From Prevotella sp. E15-22 (GTDB lineage Bacteria; Bacteroidota; Bacteroidia; Bacteroidales; Bacteroidaceae): DNA of 64,000 nucleotides. Location: assembly GCF_023204875.1 (NCBI RefSeq), contig NZ_CP096247.1, positions 1,984,001 to 2,048,000 of the forward strand, in the 5' to 3' direction. This document shows, one piece after another, positions 17,901-26,357 of this stretch. How positions within the stretch are numbered: position 1 is the first letter of the stretch; the number at the start of each line of letters is the position of its first letter. The position numbers and the translations under genes were made by a program. The notes beneath the pieces are model-generated. The model ran no database searches and was not told where the DNA came from. It saw only the letters and a program-made list of their open reading frames with translations.

Positions 17901-18620
17901 GGGGATAATGACTGAAGCCTCAACATCAAAAGGCTGTTCATTATAATCAATCGTCAGCAGGTTATTGGTATCAACCAAAGCACCAATAGCCTCCAGATGA
18001 CGGGTGGCCACCTGTTCCATCTCAACCTGCACCTCACGATTGGCAGGGTTGACATAGTCGAACTGCTTCTCACCAGAGGCACGTACATCACGCTCCACCT
18101 CAGTATAGAGCATCTCATTAAGATGCAGCAAATCTCCCTGACGACTCAAGAACAGGCGCAAGTCGTAGAGACCACCATATATATAATGCGTATTGGCCGA
18201 CTCATGGGCCCACTGGCGCAACCATTCGCCACGCACCAGCCACAAGGCACCAAAGTCGAAATCATCACGGATGGCACCCAACTGGTAGTCAATCACAGGA
18301 TGTCTCTCAACCTTCCATTCGTCATCAATTTTCTTCTTCTCATAACGGTCGGCATAAACCATGGCCGCCCCACTATCAGAGGCCACTTTCACCATGCGCT
18401 CTAAAGCGCCTTCGCCTAATTCTAAAGCTGTGTCTTTCACGATTAATGCCACATAAGGAGCTTGTGTCTGATCGGCTATCTGTCGAAGCGCTTCGCTGGA
18501 ACGGAAAGCATCCACACGAAACACATTTTGTACCAGGGTACTTGTTAGCACTTGTTCCTTGAGGGTCACTGCCCATTCATCGTCAATAGCGGGCAGGAAG
18601 ATATCAAGATGTTCTTTCAT
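14985..18620 (-). CDS. three-domain protein: GT2 glycosyltransferase - DUF4922 (HIT-like phosphorylase) - SpoIID/LytB
   Basis: 1211 residues from the ATG at 18618-18620; an in-frame ATG at 18692 lies upstream of the promoter's predicted start and is rejected. Residues ~1-225 are an unassigned GT-like N-terminal region. About 235-470 is a GT2 domain ([35 protein letters not shown]). About 530-830 matches DUF4922, related to HIT/GalT nucleotidyl enzymes: [11 protein letters not shown] and PDHAHLQAG with the H-x-H-x-Q triad. About 890-1211 is SpoIID/LytB ([13 protein letters not shown], ending [13 protein letters not shown]), a domain that in sporulating bacteria cuts denuded peptidoglycan glycan strands. 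No clear signal peptide is seen, odd for SpoIID. It leads an operon with two AmpG-like permeases. Confidence 0.85.
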   Translation of the reverse strand: MKEHLDIFLPAIDDEWAVTLKEQVLTSTLVQNVFRVDAFRSSEALRQIADQTQAPYVALIVKDTALELGEGALERMVKVASDSGAAMVYADRYEKKKIDDEWKVERHPVIDYQLGAIRDDFDFGALWLVRGEWLRQWAHESANTHYIYGGLYDLRLFLSRQGDLLHLNEMLYTEVERDVRASGEKQFDYVNPANREVQVEMEQVATRHLEAIGALVDTNNLLTIDYNEQPFDVEASVIIPVFNRAKTIADAVKSALEQEASFVYNVIVVDNHSTDGTSDILSDLLSSHGNKLHVLTPERTDLGIGGCWNLAVNDTHCGRFAVQLDSDDLYSSPKTLQTIVDAFYHQKAAMVVGSYRMCDFELNTLPPGLIAHKEWTEENGPNNALRINGLGAPRAFFTPLLREVQLPNTSYGEDYAMGLWFSRNYRIGRIYDELYLCRRWGGNSDAALSVDKVNANNLYKDRLRTLEIKARQAKNAHQSPIISQLSPLDRYFDRQLKLWPETRDRYRELSHVETRELSVGSSTFEVQFNPARIRSTGATISKEALAARPCFLCKANRPAEQLTKIQNADYELLVNPYPILPMHFTIPMRRHQPQQIRGMYGEMIQLLKHYPDLMVFYNGPLCGASAPDHAHLQAGTSGVLPLQREWQRLSRNLTEVARRGEDATLSVMEDYPCAALVIQAHGRRSSERMFAALYHALPKVPDQTEPMLNIVAWRVDDEYISVVFPRRKHRPDCYYKENDEKLLISPGALDMSGLLITPRREDFERLTAEQAEGILKECALSDEEMTVLKDRLAKVTFNVQRSGASMEEPDVTVGIVSGQKVVFELNGSYMAKGESLVGMQTVELAEGGLLWRGQNYRELRFHPQDEEASFTLHDVTIGVGFHWERQEKQTFRGTLRLVVEADKVVAINELPVEQYLESVISSEMSATSSPELLKAHAVISRSWLLCQMENRKKEGRDKGNSFFSFVKKDDELLRWYDREDHTLFDVCADDHCQRYQGITRASSPAVAEAIKATRGQVLMSENELCDTRFSKCCGGQTEEFQYCWENIKKPYLVSVSDPFCHTNDRRILSQVLNDYDQETPDFYEWTVEYSQEELSELVNRKTKLDLGDITDMIPLDRGKSGRIWRLQLVGTKRSFIIGKELEIRRALSETHLYSSAFDVEKRDNRFILHGRGWGHGVGLCQIGAAVMGEKGYDYDDILLYYYRGAEIKQIY

Positions 18621-18638
18621 GAGTTTCTTATTTTTCTG

Positions 18639-18669
18639 CAAAAGTAATAAAATAATGTCAGTCGGCAAA
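18639..18669 (-). promoter_or_regulatory. promoter of the GT2-DUF4922-SpoIID operon
   Basis: On the reverse strand, TTTG (18666-18669) and TACTTTTG (18639-18646) with a 19-nt spacer. Transcription would start near 18633, just before the ATG at 18620, which fixes the choice of start codon. Confidence 0.7.
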
Positions 18670-18684
18670 ATTCCACAGAAACAT

Positions 18685-18715
18685 TTTGCCATTTCCTTAA
18701 AATTTCGTAACTTTG
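18685..18715 (+). promoter_or_regulatory. rlmN promoter
   Basis: TTTG at 18685-18688 and TAACTTTG at 18708-18715, spacer 19 nt. It is back to back with the promoter of the reverse operon, leaving only 15 nt between the two -33 boxes. The predicted start near 18721 favours the ATG at 18749 for rlmN. Confidence 0.7.
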
Positions 18716-18748
18716 CAACTTAATATGGAATCTACAAAGATAGGGAAC

Positions 18749-19831
18749 ATGAACAAGAAAGTGCTACTTGGACTAACGGCTACGGAACTGAAACTGGTTG
18801 CGAAGGAGTTGGGTATGCCTGCCTTTACGGGTGGACAAATAGCAAAGTGGCTCTACGAAAAGAATGTCAGAAGCATTGATGAGATGACCAATATCTCAAA
18901 ACAGAACAGAGAGAAGTTGGCAGAACATTACTGCGTCGGCAACATGGAACCTATTGATTGCCAGCGAAGTATCGACGGAACGATCAAGTATTTGTTTCCT
19001 GTTAGGACTGAGGGTTGCGATGATATCGCAACGAACGAAAAAGGACTATTTGTTGAGACCGTATTCATCCCTGATGGCGACAGAGCGACCCTCTGCGTAT
19101 CAAGTCAGGTGGGCTGCAAAATGAACTGTCTGTTTTGTCAGACAGGCAAGCAAGGCTTTCAGGGGAACCTGACTGCTGGCGATATTCTGAACCAGATTTA
19201 TTCGCTGCCCGAAAGAGAGCGACTGACCAACGTGGTGTTTATGGGACAGGGAGAACCTATGGACAACCTGGACAATGTGCTGAAGACGACAAGCATCCTG
19301 ACGGCTGCCGACGGCTACGCATGGAGTCCTAAGCGCATCACCGTGAGTAGCGTGGGGGTGAAGAACAAGCTCAAGCGATTCCTTGACGAGAGCCAGTGTC
19401 ATGTAGCTATCTCGATGCACTCGCCCCTACCCGACCAGCGCCAGTCATTGATGCCCGCTGAGAAGGGCATGTCGATTACTGACACCGTAGCCCTGCTGAA
19501 GCAATACGACTTCACACACCAGCGTCGCTGTTCGTTTGAGTACATCTGCTTTAGCGGTCTGAACGACACATTGGAGCACGGTCGCGAGATTGTCAAACTG
19601 CTGCAGGGTCTGGAATGTCGTGTCAACCTGATTCGCTTTCACCAGATTCCTGACGTGGACCTGCCTGGTGCCAACGAGCAGCGCATGGAGCAGTTGCGTG
19701 ACTACCTGACACAGCACGGGGTATTCACCACCATTCGTGCGAGTCGCGGCCAAGATATCTTTGCGGCCTGCGGACTCCTTTCAACTGATAGAAAAAACAA
19801 GGGGCTCAGAACCCCTAAAGACTCTCAATAA
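18749..19831 (+). CDS. rlmN: 23S rRNA (adenine-2503-C2) methyltransferase, radical SAM
   Basis: About 360 residues from MNKKVLLGLTATELK; ATGs at 18713 and 18725 are too close to the promoter. RlmN methylates A2503 of 23S rRNA and A37 of some tRNAs using a 4Fe-4S cluster and SAM. The cluster cysteines are in CKMNCLFC (C123, C127, C130), and the second methyl-carrying Cys is in AACGLL near residue 341. GQGEPMDNLDNV and ISMHSP are further family marks. A short basic tail follows. pdxA starts 11 nt later, so these two and the genes to secG probably form one long transcript. Confidence 0.93.
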   Translation: MNKKVLLGLTATELKLVAKELGMPAFTGGQIAKWLYEKNVRSIDEMTNISKQNREKLAEHYCVGNMEPIDCQRSIDGTIKYLFPVRTEGCDDIATNEKGLFVETVFIPDGDRATLCVSSQVGCKMNCLFCQTGKQGFQGNLTAGDILNQIYSLPERERLTNVVFMGQGEPMDNLDNVLKTTSILTAADGYAWSPKRITVSSVGVKNKLKRFLDESQCHVAISMHSPLPDQRQSLMPAEKGMSITDTVALLKQYDFTHQRRCSFEYICFSGLNDTLEHGREIVKLLQGLECRVNLIRFHQIPDVDLPGANEQRMEQLRDYLTQHGVFTTIRASRGQDIFAACGLLSTDRKNKGLRTPKDSQ

Positions 19832-19842
19832 GCTCAACAACT

Positions 19843-20970
19843 ATGGAACAAGAAAGAAAAATACGCGTAGCCATTACGCATGGTGACACCAACGGCATTG
19901 GCTATGAAGTGATATTAAAGACATTTGCAGACCCTGCGATGCTGGAGATTTGCACGCCCATCGTCTATGGCTCGCCCAAGTTGGCCAGCTATTATTGCAA
20001 GACGCTGGGCTTGGAAACGCCATTCACCGTCATCAAGGATGCGAAAGAGGCACATGACGCGCGTTTGAACTTGCTCACTGTGACCGAAGAGGAGATTAAG
20101 GTTGACCTGGGTATCTCAACGCCCGAGTCGGGCATGGCCGCAAAGATTGCCATCGACAAGGCACTGGCCGACTACAAGGAGGGACTCTTCGACGTGCTGG
20201 TAACGGCTCCCGTCAGCAAGAACAGTATTCCTGGCTTCAACGGCCATACCAACTACATTGAGAAGACTCTGGCCGACGGCAAAAAGGGACTGACCATTCT
20301 GACCAACGACGACCTGCGCGTGGCTCTGGTAACCAACAATGTGGCCATTAAGGATGTGGCAGAAGCTATCACCAAGCAGAAAATTGTTGAGAAGGCGCGT
20401 TTATTCCATCAGGCATTGAAGCGCGACCTGCGCGTGGCCAACCCTCGCATTGCCGTACTGGCTTTGAATCCCCGTTGTGGAGAGGATGGTATTCTGGGCG
20501 ACGAGGAGCAGACGATTATCAACCCTGCCATCAGCGAATTGGCAGAACAGGGCATTCAGGTGTTTGGTCCCTATGCTGCCGATGATTTCTTCGGACGCAG
20601 TGCCTATTACCATTTCGACGGTGTGCTGGCCATGTACCATGATCAGGGTCAGACGCCTTTCAAGGCTGTGGCCTATGAGAACGGCGTACGTTTCACCACT
20701 GGTTTGGACATCATCCGAACAGCACCAGCTCATGGTGTATGTCTGAACATGGTGGGCAAGAACATGGTGGACGAACAGTCGCTGCGCAACGCCATCTATG
20801 AGGCTATCGACGTATGGCACAACCGCCAGAACTACGACGAGCCTCTGGAGAACCCGTTGCCCAAGCTCTATCACGAGAAGCGTGACGACAGTGAAAAGGT
20901 GCGTTTCCGTTCATCAGGCGACGACAAGTCGAAAGCGCCTAAGGAAACTAAGTCAGCTAATTATGAATAA
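19843..20970 (+). CDS. pdxA: 4-hydroxythreonine-4-phosphate dehydrogenase
   Basis: A 375-residue NAD-dependent dehydrogenase of the DXP-dependent vitamin B6 pathway, oxidising 4-phosphohydroxy-L-threonine. Signatures are ITHGDTNGIGYEVILKTF at the N-terminus, TAPVSKNSIPGFNGHT with a metal-binding His, and AMYHDQGQTPFKAVA with a second metal His. The C-terminal ~25 residues are charged and probably disordered. The stop codon overlaps the start of the sigma-54 activator gene (TATGAATAA, 8-nt overlap), which indicates translational coupling. Cytoplasmic dimer in the known family. Confidence 0.93.
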   Translation: MEQERKIRVAITHGDTNGIGYEVILKTFADPAMLEICTPIVYGSPKLASYYCKTLGLETPFTVIKDAKEAHDARLNLLTVTEEEIKVDLGISTPESGMAAKIAIDKALADYKEGLFDVLVTAPVSKNSIPGFNGHTNYIEKTLADGKKGLTILTNDDLRVALVTNNVAIKDVAEAITKQKIVEKARLFHQALKRDLRVANPRIAVLALNPRCGEDGILGDEEQTIINPAISELAEQGIQVFGPYAADDFFGRSAYYHFDGVLAMYHDQGQTPFKAVAYENGVRFTTGLDIIRTAPAHGVCLNMVGKNMVDEQSLRNAIYEAIDVWHNRQNYDEPLENPLPKLYHEKRDDSEKVRFRSSGDDKSKAPKETKSANYE

Positions 20971-22657
20971 CGTTGAATTACAACGAATAAAACAGAGATA
21001 TAACATCGTGGGCAACTGCGATGCGCTGAACCATGTTCTGGACGTGGCGCTGCAGGTGGCTCCTACGGATTTGAGCGTACTCATCATTGGCGAGAGTGGC
21101 GTGGGAAAGGAGATTATCCCTCGTGTGATTCATGACAACTCGCCTCGCAAGCGCGAAAAGTATTTCGCCATCAACTGCGGCTCTATCCCTGAGGGAACCA
21201 TCGACTCAGAACTCTTTGGCCATGTAAAAGGTTCATATACGGGAGCTGTCAACGACTCTCCAGGATACTTCGGTGCTGCCAACAAGGGCACGCTGTTTTT
21301 GGACGAGGTAGGCGAACTGCCATTAGCCACGCAAGCCCGATTGCTACGTGTGCTGGAGACTGGCGAGTACATTCCCGTGGGTGGCACAGAGATTCGTAAG
21401 ACCGACGTGCGCATTGTAGCAGCAACCAACGTCAACATCAGACTGGCCATCAGCGAAGGACGTTTCCGTGAGGATCTCTACTATCGATTGAACAGTATTC
21501 CCATCCAGATGCCGCCTCTGCGCGAGCGTGGCGAGGATATCGTACTGCTGTTCCGTCTCTTTGCCATGCAGATGGCTGAGAAATACCGTATGGAGCGTAT
21601 CACACTGACCGATGAGGCCAAGCACATGCTGATGCGCTACAAATGGCCAGGAAACGTGAGACAACTGAAGAATATCACAGAACAGATTTCCGTTCTGAGC
21701 AAGGAACGCACCATCACCCCTGAGATTCTGGCTCAGTTTATTCCACAGGATAAGGAGACAACGCAACTGGCTGTGGTGAATAACAGCAACAGCGACCATT
21801 CGTTTGAGAACGAACGCGAGATTCTATATAAGATTCTGTTTGAGTTGCGTGGCAACGTGAACGACATGCGTCGCGAGATGGGACAACTGAAGAAGCAGAT
21901 GGAGGATGTGCAAAACAAACACACTATCATTGGTGCGCCTGCAACAACGTCCATCACACCGATTCAACCAATCCACCCCATGATGGAGGAAGCTGAGGCT
22001 GAGGAATATATTGAGCCGACGCCTGAGCAGGAGAACTTGAACTTAAACGACCTGAGCAGACAGATGTTGGAAAAGGCTTTGGAGCGTAACAAAGGCAATC
22101 GCAAGAAAGCGGCACAGGAGTTGGGCATTAGCGACCGTACACTCTATCGCAGACTGAAGCAGTATGGCATGATGATGGTGATTTTCGTGGCATCGCTCTT
22201 TATGTCGTCGTGCTACACCTTTAATGGTGCCAGCATCAACTACGACATAACAAAGACTATTCAGATAGCCGACTTCCCCATTCGCTCTAACTACGTGTGG
22301 GGACCGATGGCTAACATCTTTAATACAGCGCTGAAGGACCAGTATGCCAATCACACCAAGCTATCGCAGGTGAAACGCAATGGCGACCTGAAGATTGAAG
22401 GTGAGATTACGCGTTACGAGCAACGCAACAAGTCGGTGAGCAGCGAAGGCTATTCTGCCCAGACGGAGTTGTCGATGACCGTCAACGTAAGGTTCACAAA
22501 CAACAAGAACCACGAGCAGGACTTTGAACGCCAGTTCACATCCCAAGCCTCGTACGCAACAACGCAATCACTCAACTCTGTACAGGAGGAGCTTGTGACG
22601 CAGATGACGAAAGACATCATTGATCAGATTTTCAACGCTACAGTAGCAAATTGGTAA
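20963..22657 (+). CDS. sigma-54 activator (AAA+ and Fis HTH) fused in frame to an LptE-like lipoprotein
   Basis: The start is MNNVELQRIKQRYN at 20963; the frame is open further upstream but that part is pdxA read in another frame. Residues ~10-240 are the AAA+ domain: Walker A GESGVGKE, L1 loop GSYTGA (canonical GAFTGA), Walker B GTLFLDEVGE, FREDLYYRLN. Residues ~370-402 are a Fis-type HTH (NRKKAAQELGISDRTLYRR). No receiver domain precedes it. No stop occurs after the HTH; the frame continues into a lipoprotein-type signal and LptE-like sequence ending DQIFNATVANW (residues ~403-564). In relatives these are two genes. Either a true fusion, or LptE is also made from internal ATGs at 22169, 22172 or 22175. 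Confidence 0.8.
   Translation: MNNVELQRIKQRYNIVGNCDALNHVLDVALQVAPTDLSVLIIGESGVGKEIIPRVIHDNSPRKREKYFAINCGSIPEGTIDSELFGHVKGSYTGAVNDSPGYFGAANKGTLFLDEVGELPLATQARLLRVLETGEYIPVGGTEIRKTDVRIVAATNVNIRLAISEGRFREDLYYRLNSIPIQMPPLRERGEDIVLLFRLFAMQMAEKYRMERITLTDEAKHMLMRYKWPGNVRQLKNITEQISVLSKERTITPEILAQFIPQDKETTQLAVVNNSNSDHSFENEREILYKILFELRGNVNDMRREMGQLKKQMEDVQNKHTIIGAPATTSITPIQPIHPMMEEAEAEEYIEPTPEQENLNLNDLSRQMLEKALERNKGNRKKAAQELGISDRTLYRRLKQYGMMMVIFVASLFMSSCYTFNGASINYDITKTIQIADFPIRSNYVWGPMANIFNTALKDQYANHTKLSQVKRNGDLKIEGEITRYEQRNKSVSSEGYSAQTELSMTVNVRFTNNKNHEQDFERQFTSQASYATTQSLNSVQEELVTQMTKDIIDQIFNATVANW
22169..22657 (+). other. lptE: LptE-like LPS-assembly lipoprotein module (possible internal start)
   Basis: Three consecutive ATG codons (22169, 22172, 22175) begin a segment with a hydrophobic run (VIFVASLF) and a lipobox-like MSSC, then YTFNGASINYD and a C-terminal DQIFNATVANW typical of the Bacteroidota LptE family. 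LptE anchors in the outer membrane and plugs LptD for lipopolysaccharide insertion. From 22175 it would be 160 residues, close to the size of stand-alone relatives. The signal lacks its own positive n-region; the only basic residues belong to the HTH before it. No clear ribosome site is seen. Confidence 0.7.
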
Positions 22658-22661
22658 TAGA

Positions 22662-23429
22662 ATGGATATAGTAGAACTGATAGATCACCCTGAGAGAATG
22701 GATCGCGACTCACTCTATGAGTTACGTTCCATGCTAGCGCTATATCCGTATTTCCAATCGGCGCGACTGCTACTGCTGCAGAATCTTTATCTGCTGCACG
22801 ACCCATCATTTGACCAGGAACTGCGCCAGGCAGCCATCTATATCACAGACCGCAAGGTGCTGTTCCAGATGATTGAGGCCGCCCACTATCAATTGAAAAC
22901 TCAGAAACAGCAGACGGAGAAGAAGGCTGTCAGCGCAGACGAAAGAGACAGTCGTACGCTGTCACTGATTGACGACTTCCTGGACTCACTACCCAAGGAA
23001 GAGGAGCCAGAGAAGAAAGCCAAGCGCAAGCCCACACCTGCCGACGCTGCTGTGGACTATGTGGCATATCTGCTTGAGAGTGAGACGGAAGAGGAACGTG
23101 AGCAAGCCGCCAAGGTGCCACAACTTATTGGACAGAGCCTTATTGACTCGTTCATAAATAACGACAAAGGCAAGATAGTACTCAACGAGAACCCCACCCT
23201 CAAGCCTGAACTCGATAATGACGCATTTGAGAGCAAAAAAGAGGGTAAACAGGGTGAAAAAGGATATTTTACGGAAACTTTGGCCCGAATTTACATCAAA
23301 CAAGGCAATTATTCCAAAGCTTTAGAAATTATTCAGCAATTAAGTTTGGAAAATCCGAAAAAAAATGTTTACTTTGCAGACCAAATACGTTTCTTAGAGA
23401 AATTAATAATAAATAATAATAAAAAATAA
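22662..23429 (+). CDS. conserved Bacteroidales protein, TPR-like C-terminus
   Basis: 255 residues starting four nt after the lptE segment. Residues 1-80 are helical (MDIVELIDHPERMDRDS, LRSMLALYPYFQSARLLLLQ), the middle is charged and probably disordered (SLPKEEEPEKKAKRK), and the C-terminal ~45 residues (YFTETLARIYIKQGNYSKAL) look like a tetratricopeptide helix pair. No signal peptide or membrane segment is seen. Its position between lptE and secG recurs in Bacteroidales as I recall, hinting at envelope biogenesis or scaffolding. I cannot assign an activity. Confidence 0.75.
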   Translation: MDIVELIDHPERMDRDSLYELRSMLALYPYFQSARLLLLQNLYLLHDPSFDQELRQAAIYITDRKVLFQMIEAAHYQLKTQKQQTEKKAVSADERDSRTLSLIDDFLDSLPKEEEPEKKAKRKPTPADAAVDYVAYLLESETEEEREQAAKVPQLIGQSLIDSFINNDKGKIVLNENPTLKPELDNDAFESKKEGKQGEKGYFTETLARIYIKQGNYSKALEIIQQLSLENPKKNVYFADQIRFLEKLIINNNKK

Positions 23430-23437
23430 ACAACAAA

Positions 23438-23800
23438 ATGGGAACTTATTTTCTTTTAGTGATCCTCATCGTGATTGCCGCCATTCTGATGGTTGGCATT
23501 GTTCTGATTCAGGAATCAAAAGGTGGTGGTTTGGCTTCAAACTTCGCCTCTTACAACCAGATCGGTGGTGTTCGTAAGACCACTGACTTCATCGAGAAAG
23601 CTACTTGGAGCTTGGCTGCCTTCATGGTTGCTGTCAGCGTTATCTGCGCATATGTAGCACCCAAGAACGAAGATGCAGTTAACGCCATCGAGAAAGCCGT
23701 CGAGGCTCCTATGACCAGCCCCAGCAATGCTAATGGTCTTGGCGCAAGCCCTGTACAGGAAGAGGCTCCCGCTGCTCAGGCTCCTGCCGAGAACGAGTAA
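23438..23800 (+). CDS. secG: preprotein translocase subunit SecG
   Basis: A 120-residue inner-membrane protein with two hydrophobic helices (residues ~2-23 and ~55-75) and between them the family loop QESKGGGLASNFASYNQIGG. SecG binds SecYE and assists SecA-driven export. The C-terminal ~40 residues are rich in Ala, Pro and Glu and vary in the family. It closes the rlmN-pdxA-regulator/lptE run and is followed by a strong terminator hairpin. Confidence 0.92.
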   Translation: MGTYFLLVILIVIAAILMVGIVLIQESKGGGLASNFASYNQIGGVRKTTDFIEKATWSLAAFMVAVSVICAYVAPKNEDAVNAIEKAVEAPMTSPSNANGLGASPVQEEAPAAQAPAENE

Positions 23801-23823
23801 GTCAACTTCCGGACATACAAGAA

Positions 23824-23867
23824 AGCCCCTACTCTCCTCAAGCAATAGAGAAGATTGGGGCTTTTTT
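23824..23867 (+). terminator. intrinsic terminator after secG
   Basis: AAGCCCC at 23823-23829 can pair with GGGGCTT near 23857-23863, followed by a run of six T. It separates the secG operon from the tRNA unit. Confidence 0.8.
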
Positions 23868-23897
23868 CATGCCATATTAAAAAAAATACGCAATTAG

Positions 23898-23929
23898 TTT
23901 GGTAATATCAAAAAAAAGTCGTACCTTTG
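23898..23929 (+). promoter_or_regulatory. tRNA-His promoter
   Basis: TTTG at 23898-23901 and TACCTTTG at 23922-23929, spacer 20 nt, about 29 nt before the mature tRNA. Confidence 0.7.
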
Positions 23930-23958
23930 CACTCGCTTTTAAGGAAGCAACCAACATG

Positions 23959-24032
23959 GTGCCCGTAGTTCAGTTGGTTAGAGCGTCAGATTGTGGTTCT
24001 GAATGTCGTGGGTTCGAGTCCCACCGGGCACC
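23959..24032 (+). tRNA. tRNA-His (anticodon GTG)
   Basis: Cloverleaf folded by eye: acceptor arm GTGCCCG (23959-23965) pairs with CGGGCAC (24025-24031); anticodon stem TCAGA/TCTGA encloses loop TTGTGGT with anticodon GTG at 23993-23995; T arm contains GGTTCGAGTCC. The discriminator is C (24032) and the base before the acceptor is G (23958), the G(-1):C73 pair specific for histidine tRNA. CCA is not encoded. It has its own promoter and terminator. Confidence 0.95.
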
Positions 24033-24035
24033 CTC

Positions 24036-24072
24036 AAAAAAAGACATCGCTGAAAAGCAATGTCTTTTTTTT
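24036..24072 (+). terminator. intrinsic terminator after tRNA-His
   Basis: AAGACAT at 24041-24047 pairs with ATGTCTT at 24060-24066, flanked by A-run and T-run, so it can act on both strands. It also ends the converging glycosyltransferase operon. Confidence 0.8.
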
Positions 24073-24075
24073 GTT

Positions 24076-25224
24076 TTAGAACACAAGACCTTTTAAGAAC
24101 GCGACATACTGGGCATAGACAGAAGCCTCATTATATCGATAAACATTCTGACGTGCAGCCGCACCCATACGAATGCGACTTTCCTGATCCTCTATCATAC
24201 GACAGATCTTCGAAGACATATCGCAAACATCACCATTCTGAACCAGAATACCATCTTCCCCGTTAGCAATGATACTACGAGGACCGTTATCACAATCAAA
24301 GGAGACAACGGGCAAGCCACATGACATAGCCTCAATGATAACCAAGCCAAACGATTCCCAACGTGAAGAGCAAACAAGAAAATCACTCTTCATATACTCA
24401 GCATAGATATTGGTTGTAGCTGGGTGAATGGCAACACGCTGTAAACGAAGAGAAGACATTTGGGATAAAAGAGCGTTTTTCTCCAAGCCATCACCATAGA
24501 TATCCAAGAACCAATCAGGATGCTGCTGCTCCACTTCCTGCCAAGCCTGCAAAAGAAGATCCTGTCCTTTCTGATAATCCAAGCGTCCCACAGCAATCAC
24601 ATGTTTTTTTTCTTCTGAAAGATTGACTGCCTGAGAAGGGAAATACGTAAGCGTATTAGGCATTACCACAGTTTTAATCCACGGTTGCCAACAGCGAGCA
24701 TCCTCTTCTGTCAGTGCAATAAGGACATCATAATTAGATACTGCCAATTTTAATCGCAACAAATCCTTGTAGGCAATCTGCCGACGCCAGAAAAAATTAG
24801 TGCGCTGCACTTGCATCTCATGATCTACCATACCCGTATGCGCCTCGACAACAAGTTTCTCGGTAGTATGTGCCTTATACAAGGCTTTCAATTCGTGTGC
24901 GTCCTTGTCGGTAGAAATAATGACGTCTGCCTTTTCTTCCTTCAAGAAGACATGCAGGGCCTGCGACAACTTACGACGTAACCTTACCTTCTTATAATAA
25001 CGCAAAGGATAAGCCGATTTATAGGCAGAATAGAGATGAACATCCAAGTCAACCTGTCGCACCTTAGGCGACAACTCATACGGGAAAGGCTCACCATTCT
25101 GCTCATATGTAAGCAGTATCACCTCCCAGCCCATCTGCTCGGACAGGTAATTTGCTTTCATGGCCATCATACGTTCTATGCCGCCTTTGCAATAATTGGC
25201 ATGATGAAGAAAAATGATTTTCAT
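24076..25224 (-). CDS. glycosyltransferase family 4
   Basis: About 382 residues from the ATG at 25222-25224, which overlaps the upstream stop (ATGA); in-frame starts further upstream lie inside the previous gene. GT-B marks: FLHHANYCKGGIERMM at the N-terminus, VVEAHTGM, VGRLDYQKGQDLLL in the linker, and E-x7-E in ESFGLVIIEAMSCGLPVVSF. It resembles the GT4 genes at 28299 and 31337 in this window, so the three look like paralogues from one ancestor. Last gene of a five-gene reverse operon. Sugar specificity unknown. Confidence 0.85.
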   Translation of the reverse strand: MKIIFLHHANYCKGGIERMMAMKANYLSEQMGWEVILLTYEQNGEPFPYELSPKVRQVDLDVHLYSAYKSAYPLRYYKKVRLRRKLSQALHVFLKEEKADVIISTDKDAHELKALYKAHTTEKLVVEAHTGMVDHEMQVQRTNFFWRRQIAYKDLLRLKLAVSNYDVLIALTEEDARCWQPWIKTVVMPNTLTYFPSQAVNLSEEKKHVIAVGRLDYQKGQDLLLQAWQEVEQQHPDWFLDIYGDGLEKNALLSQMSSLRLQRVAIHPATTNIYAEYMKSDFLVCSSRWESFGLVIIEAMSCGLPVVSFDCDNGPRSIIANGEDGILVQNGDVCDMSSKICRMIEDQESRIRMGAAARQNVYRYNEASVYAQYVAFLKGLVF

Positions 25225-26357
25225 AGGCATTGATCTACTACTTTCTGCATCTGCACTTTCCATGACAGATGTTCCACTGAGTGGCGGATATCTTGAGGTG
25301 TCATCTGAAGTTGTTCTTCGAACGACACGATACGGGCAATATCAATAGGTGATTCGTCTGCAGGAACCTTCAACACATAAGGTTGATGGTCGAAATCACT
25401 ATCATTTTCGGAATAGACAAAGGGAATACCACGACAGGCATATTCGCGATTCTTCAAGGTCTTAATATCAGTAATACCACAACGATGGCGGGCCAAACTG
25501 CCAACAGCAAAATTAGCTTTAGCAAAGACTTCATTCAACTCATCACCAAACAACTGATCATGGAAGAATACCTTATCAAGAATTCCATATTTTTTTGACA
25601 GTTCAAAAAAGCCTGGTGCGTGTTCATCATTATACATCTCTGACCTCCATATGCCACCGACGATATGAAAGTAAACAGGCTTCACGTTGGGTTGACGATA
25701 GTACTCACCCAAGCCTGCTATCAGTCGATCATAGCCATGCCAATAGTGCACCTCGGCAACACCAATTAAATGAAGTTCCTTGGTGGTATCGACTTTCTGA
25801 TGCAAAGGCATGCAATCAAAATCCACGCCATTACTGATACGGATGGTACGCTGACCAAAGATCTGTTCAAGATTGGTAAAGGTGACAATAGCCTCAAGAT
25901 GACGTGCTAACCCTTTACGGAATATCTGATCAATGCGCAGTTGCAGACGCTCAATGCGAGAAAAGCCTTCAAACTCCTGGTCATAGGGATAAGTAGGAAT
26001 CTCCATCACTGCTTTAATACCAGCTTTCTTTAATCTGGCAAAGAAATGATTCAACCATGGGTTTGCATTCTGGAAGCAACGAGCATAGACCATCTGGATG
26101 CCGTTCGACACGCAATAGTCATAAACAGCGCCATAACTGATACGCTGACGAAGACCAGCCATTCGTCCGGTACCATAATCCTCAATAACAGTTCCTTCAT
26201 CAACCAACCGCTGCCAATGTCCATTCTGCCCCACATCATAATAGCAAAGATGAACCTCGTGACCATTCTGACGAAGGCCCTTCACCTGATAATGAATCTT
26301 CTTAGAGATGCCACTTACTTCAGAGAAACCGTGATATACAAGAAATAGTATCTTCAT
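25221..26357 (-). CDS. glycosyltransferase (GT4-like), atypical C-terminus
   Basis: 378 residues. The N-terminal domain begins MKILFLVYHGFSEVSGISK with the Gly-rich acceptor loop, and ISNGVDFDCMPL and VGGIWRSEM mark a GT-B fold. Instead of the usual E-x7-E it carries LKNREYACRGIPFVYS, a variant seen in some GT4-like enzymes of surface-glycan clusters. Overlaps of 4 nt on both sides tie it to its neighbours in the operon. It acts in the cytoplasm on a lipid-linked or nascent glycan; donor not deducible. Confidence 0.78.
   Translation of the reverse strand: MKILFLVYHGFSEVSGISKKIHYQVKGLRQNGHEVHLCYYDVGQNGHWQRLVDEGTVIEDYGTGRMAGLRQRISYGAVYDYCVSNGIQMVYARCFQNANPWLNHFFARLKKAGIKAVMEIPTYPYDQEFEGFSRIERLQLRIDQIFRKGLARHLEAIVTFTNLEQIFGQRTIRISNGVDFDCMPLHQKVDTTKELHLIGVAEVHYWHGYDRLIAGLGEYYRQPNVKPVYFHIVGGIWRSEMYNDEHAPGFFELSKKYGILDKVFFHDQLFGDELNEVFAKANFAVGSLARHRCGITDIKTLKNREYACRGIPFVYSENDSDFDHQPYVLKVPADESPIDIARIVSFEEQLQMTPQDIRHSVEHLSWKVQMQKVVDQCL

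Noticed and set aside
20798..20962. Longer start for the sigma-54 activator
   Set aside because: This 55-codon extension is the pdxA sequence read in another frame; MNNVELQ at 20963 is a natural start overlapping the pdxA stop.
23959..24072. tRNA-His as an integration site of a mobile element
   Set aside because: No direct repeat of the tRNA 3' end, integrase or atypical cargo was seen on either side; the downstream operon is a normal glycosyltransferase unit.
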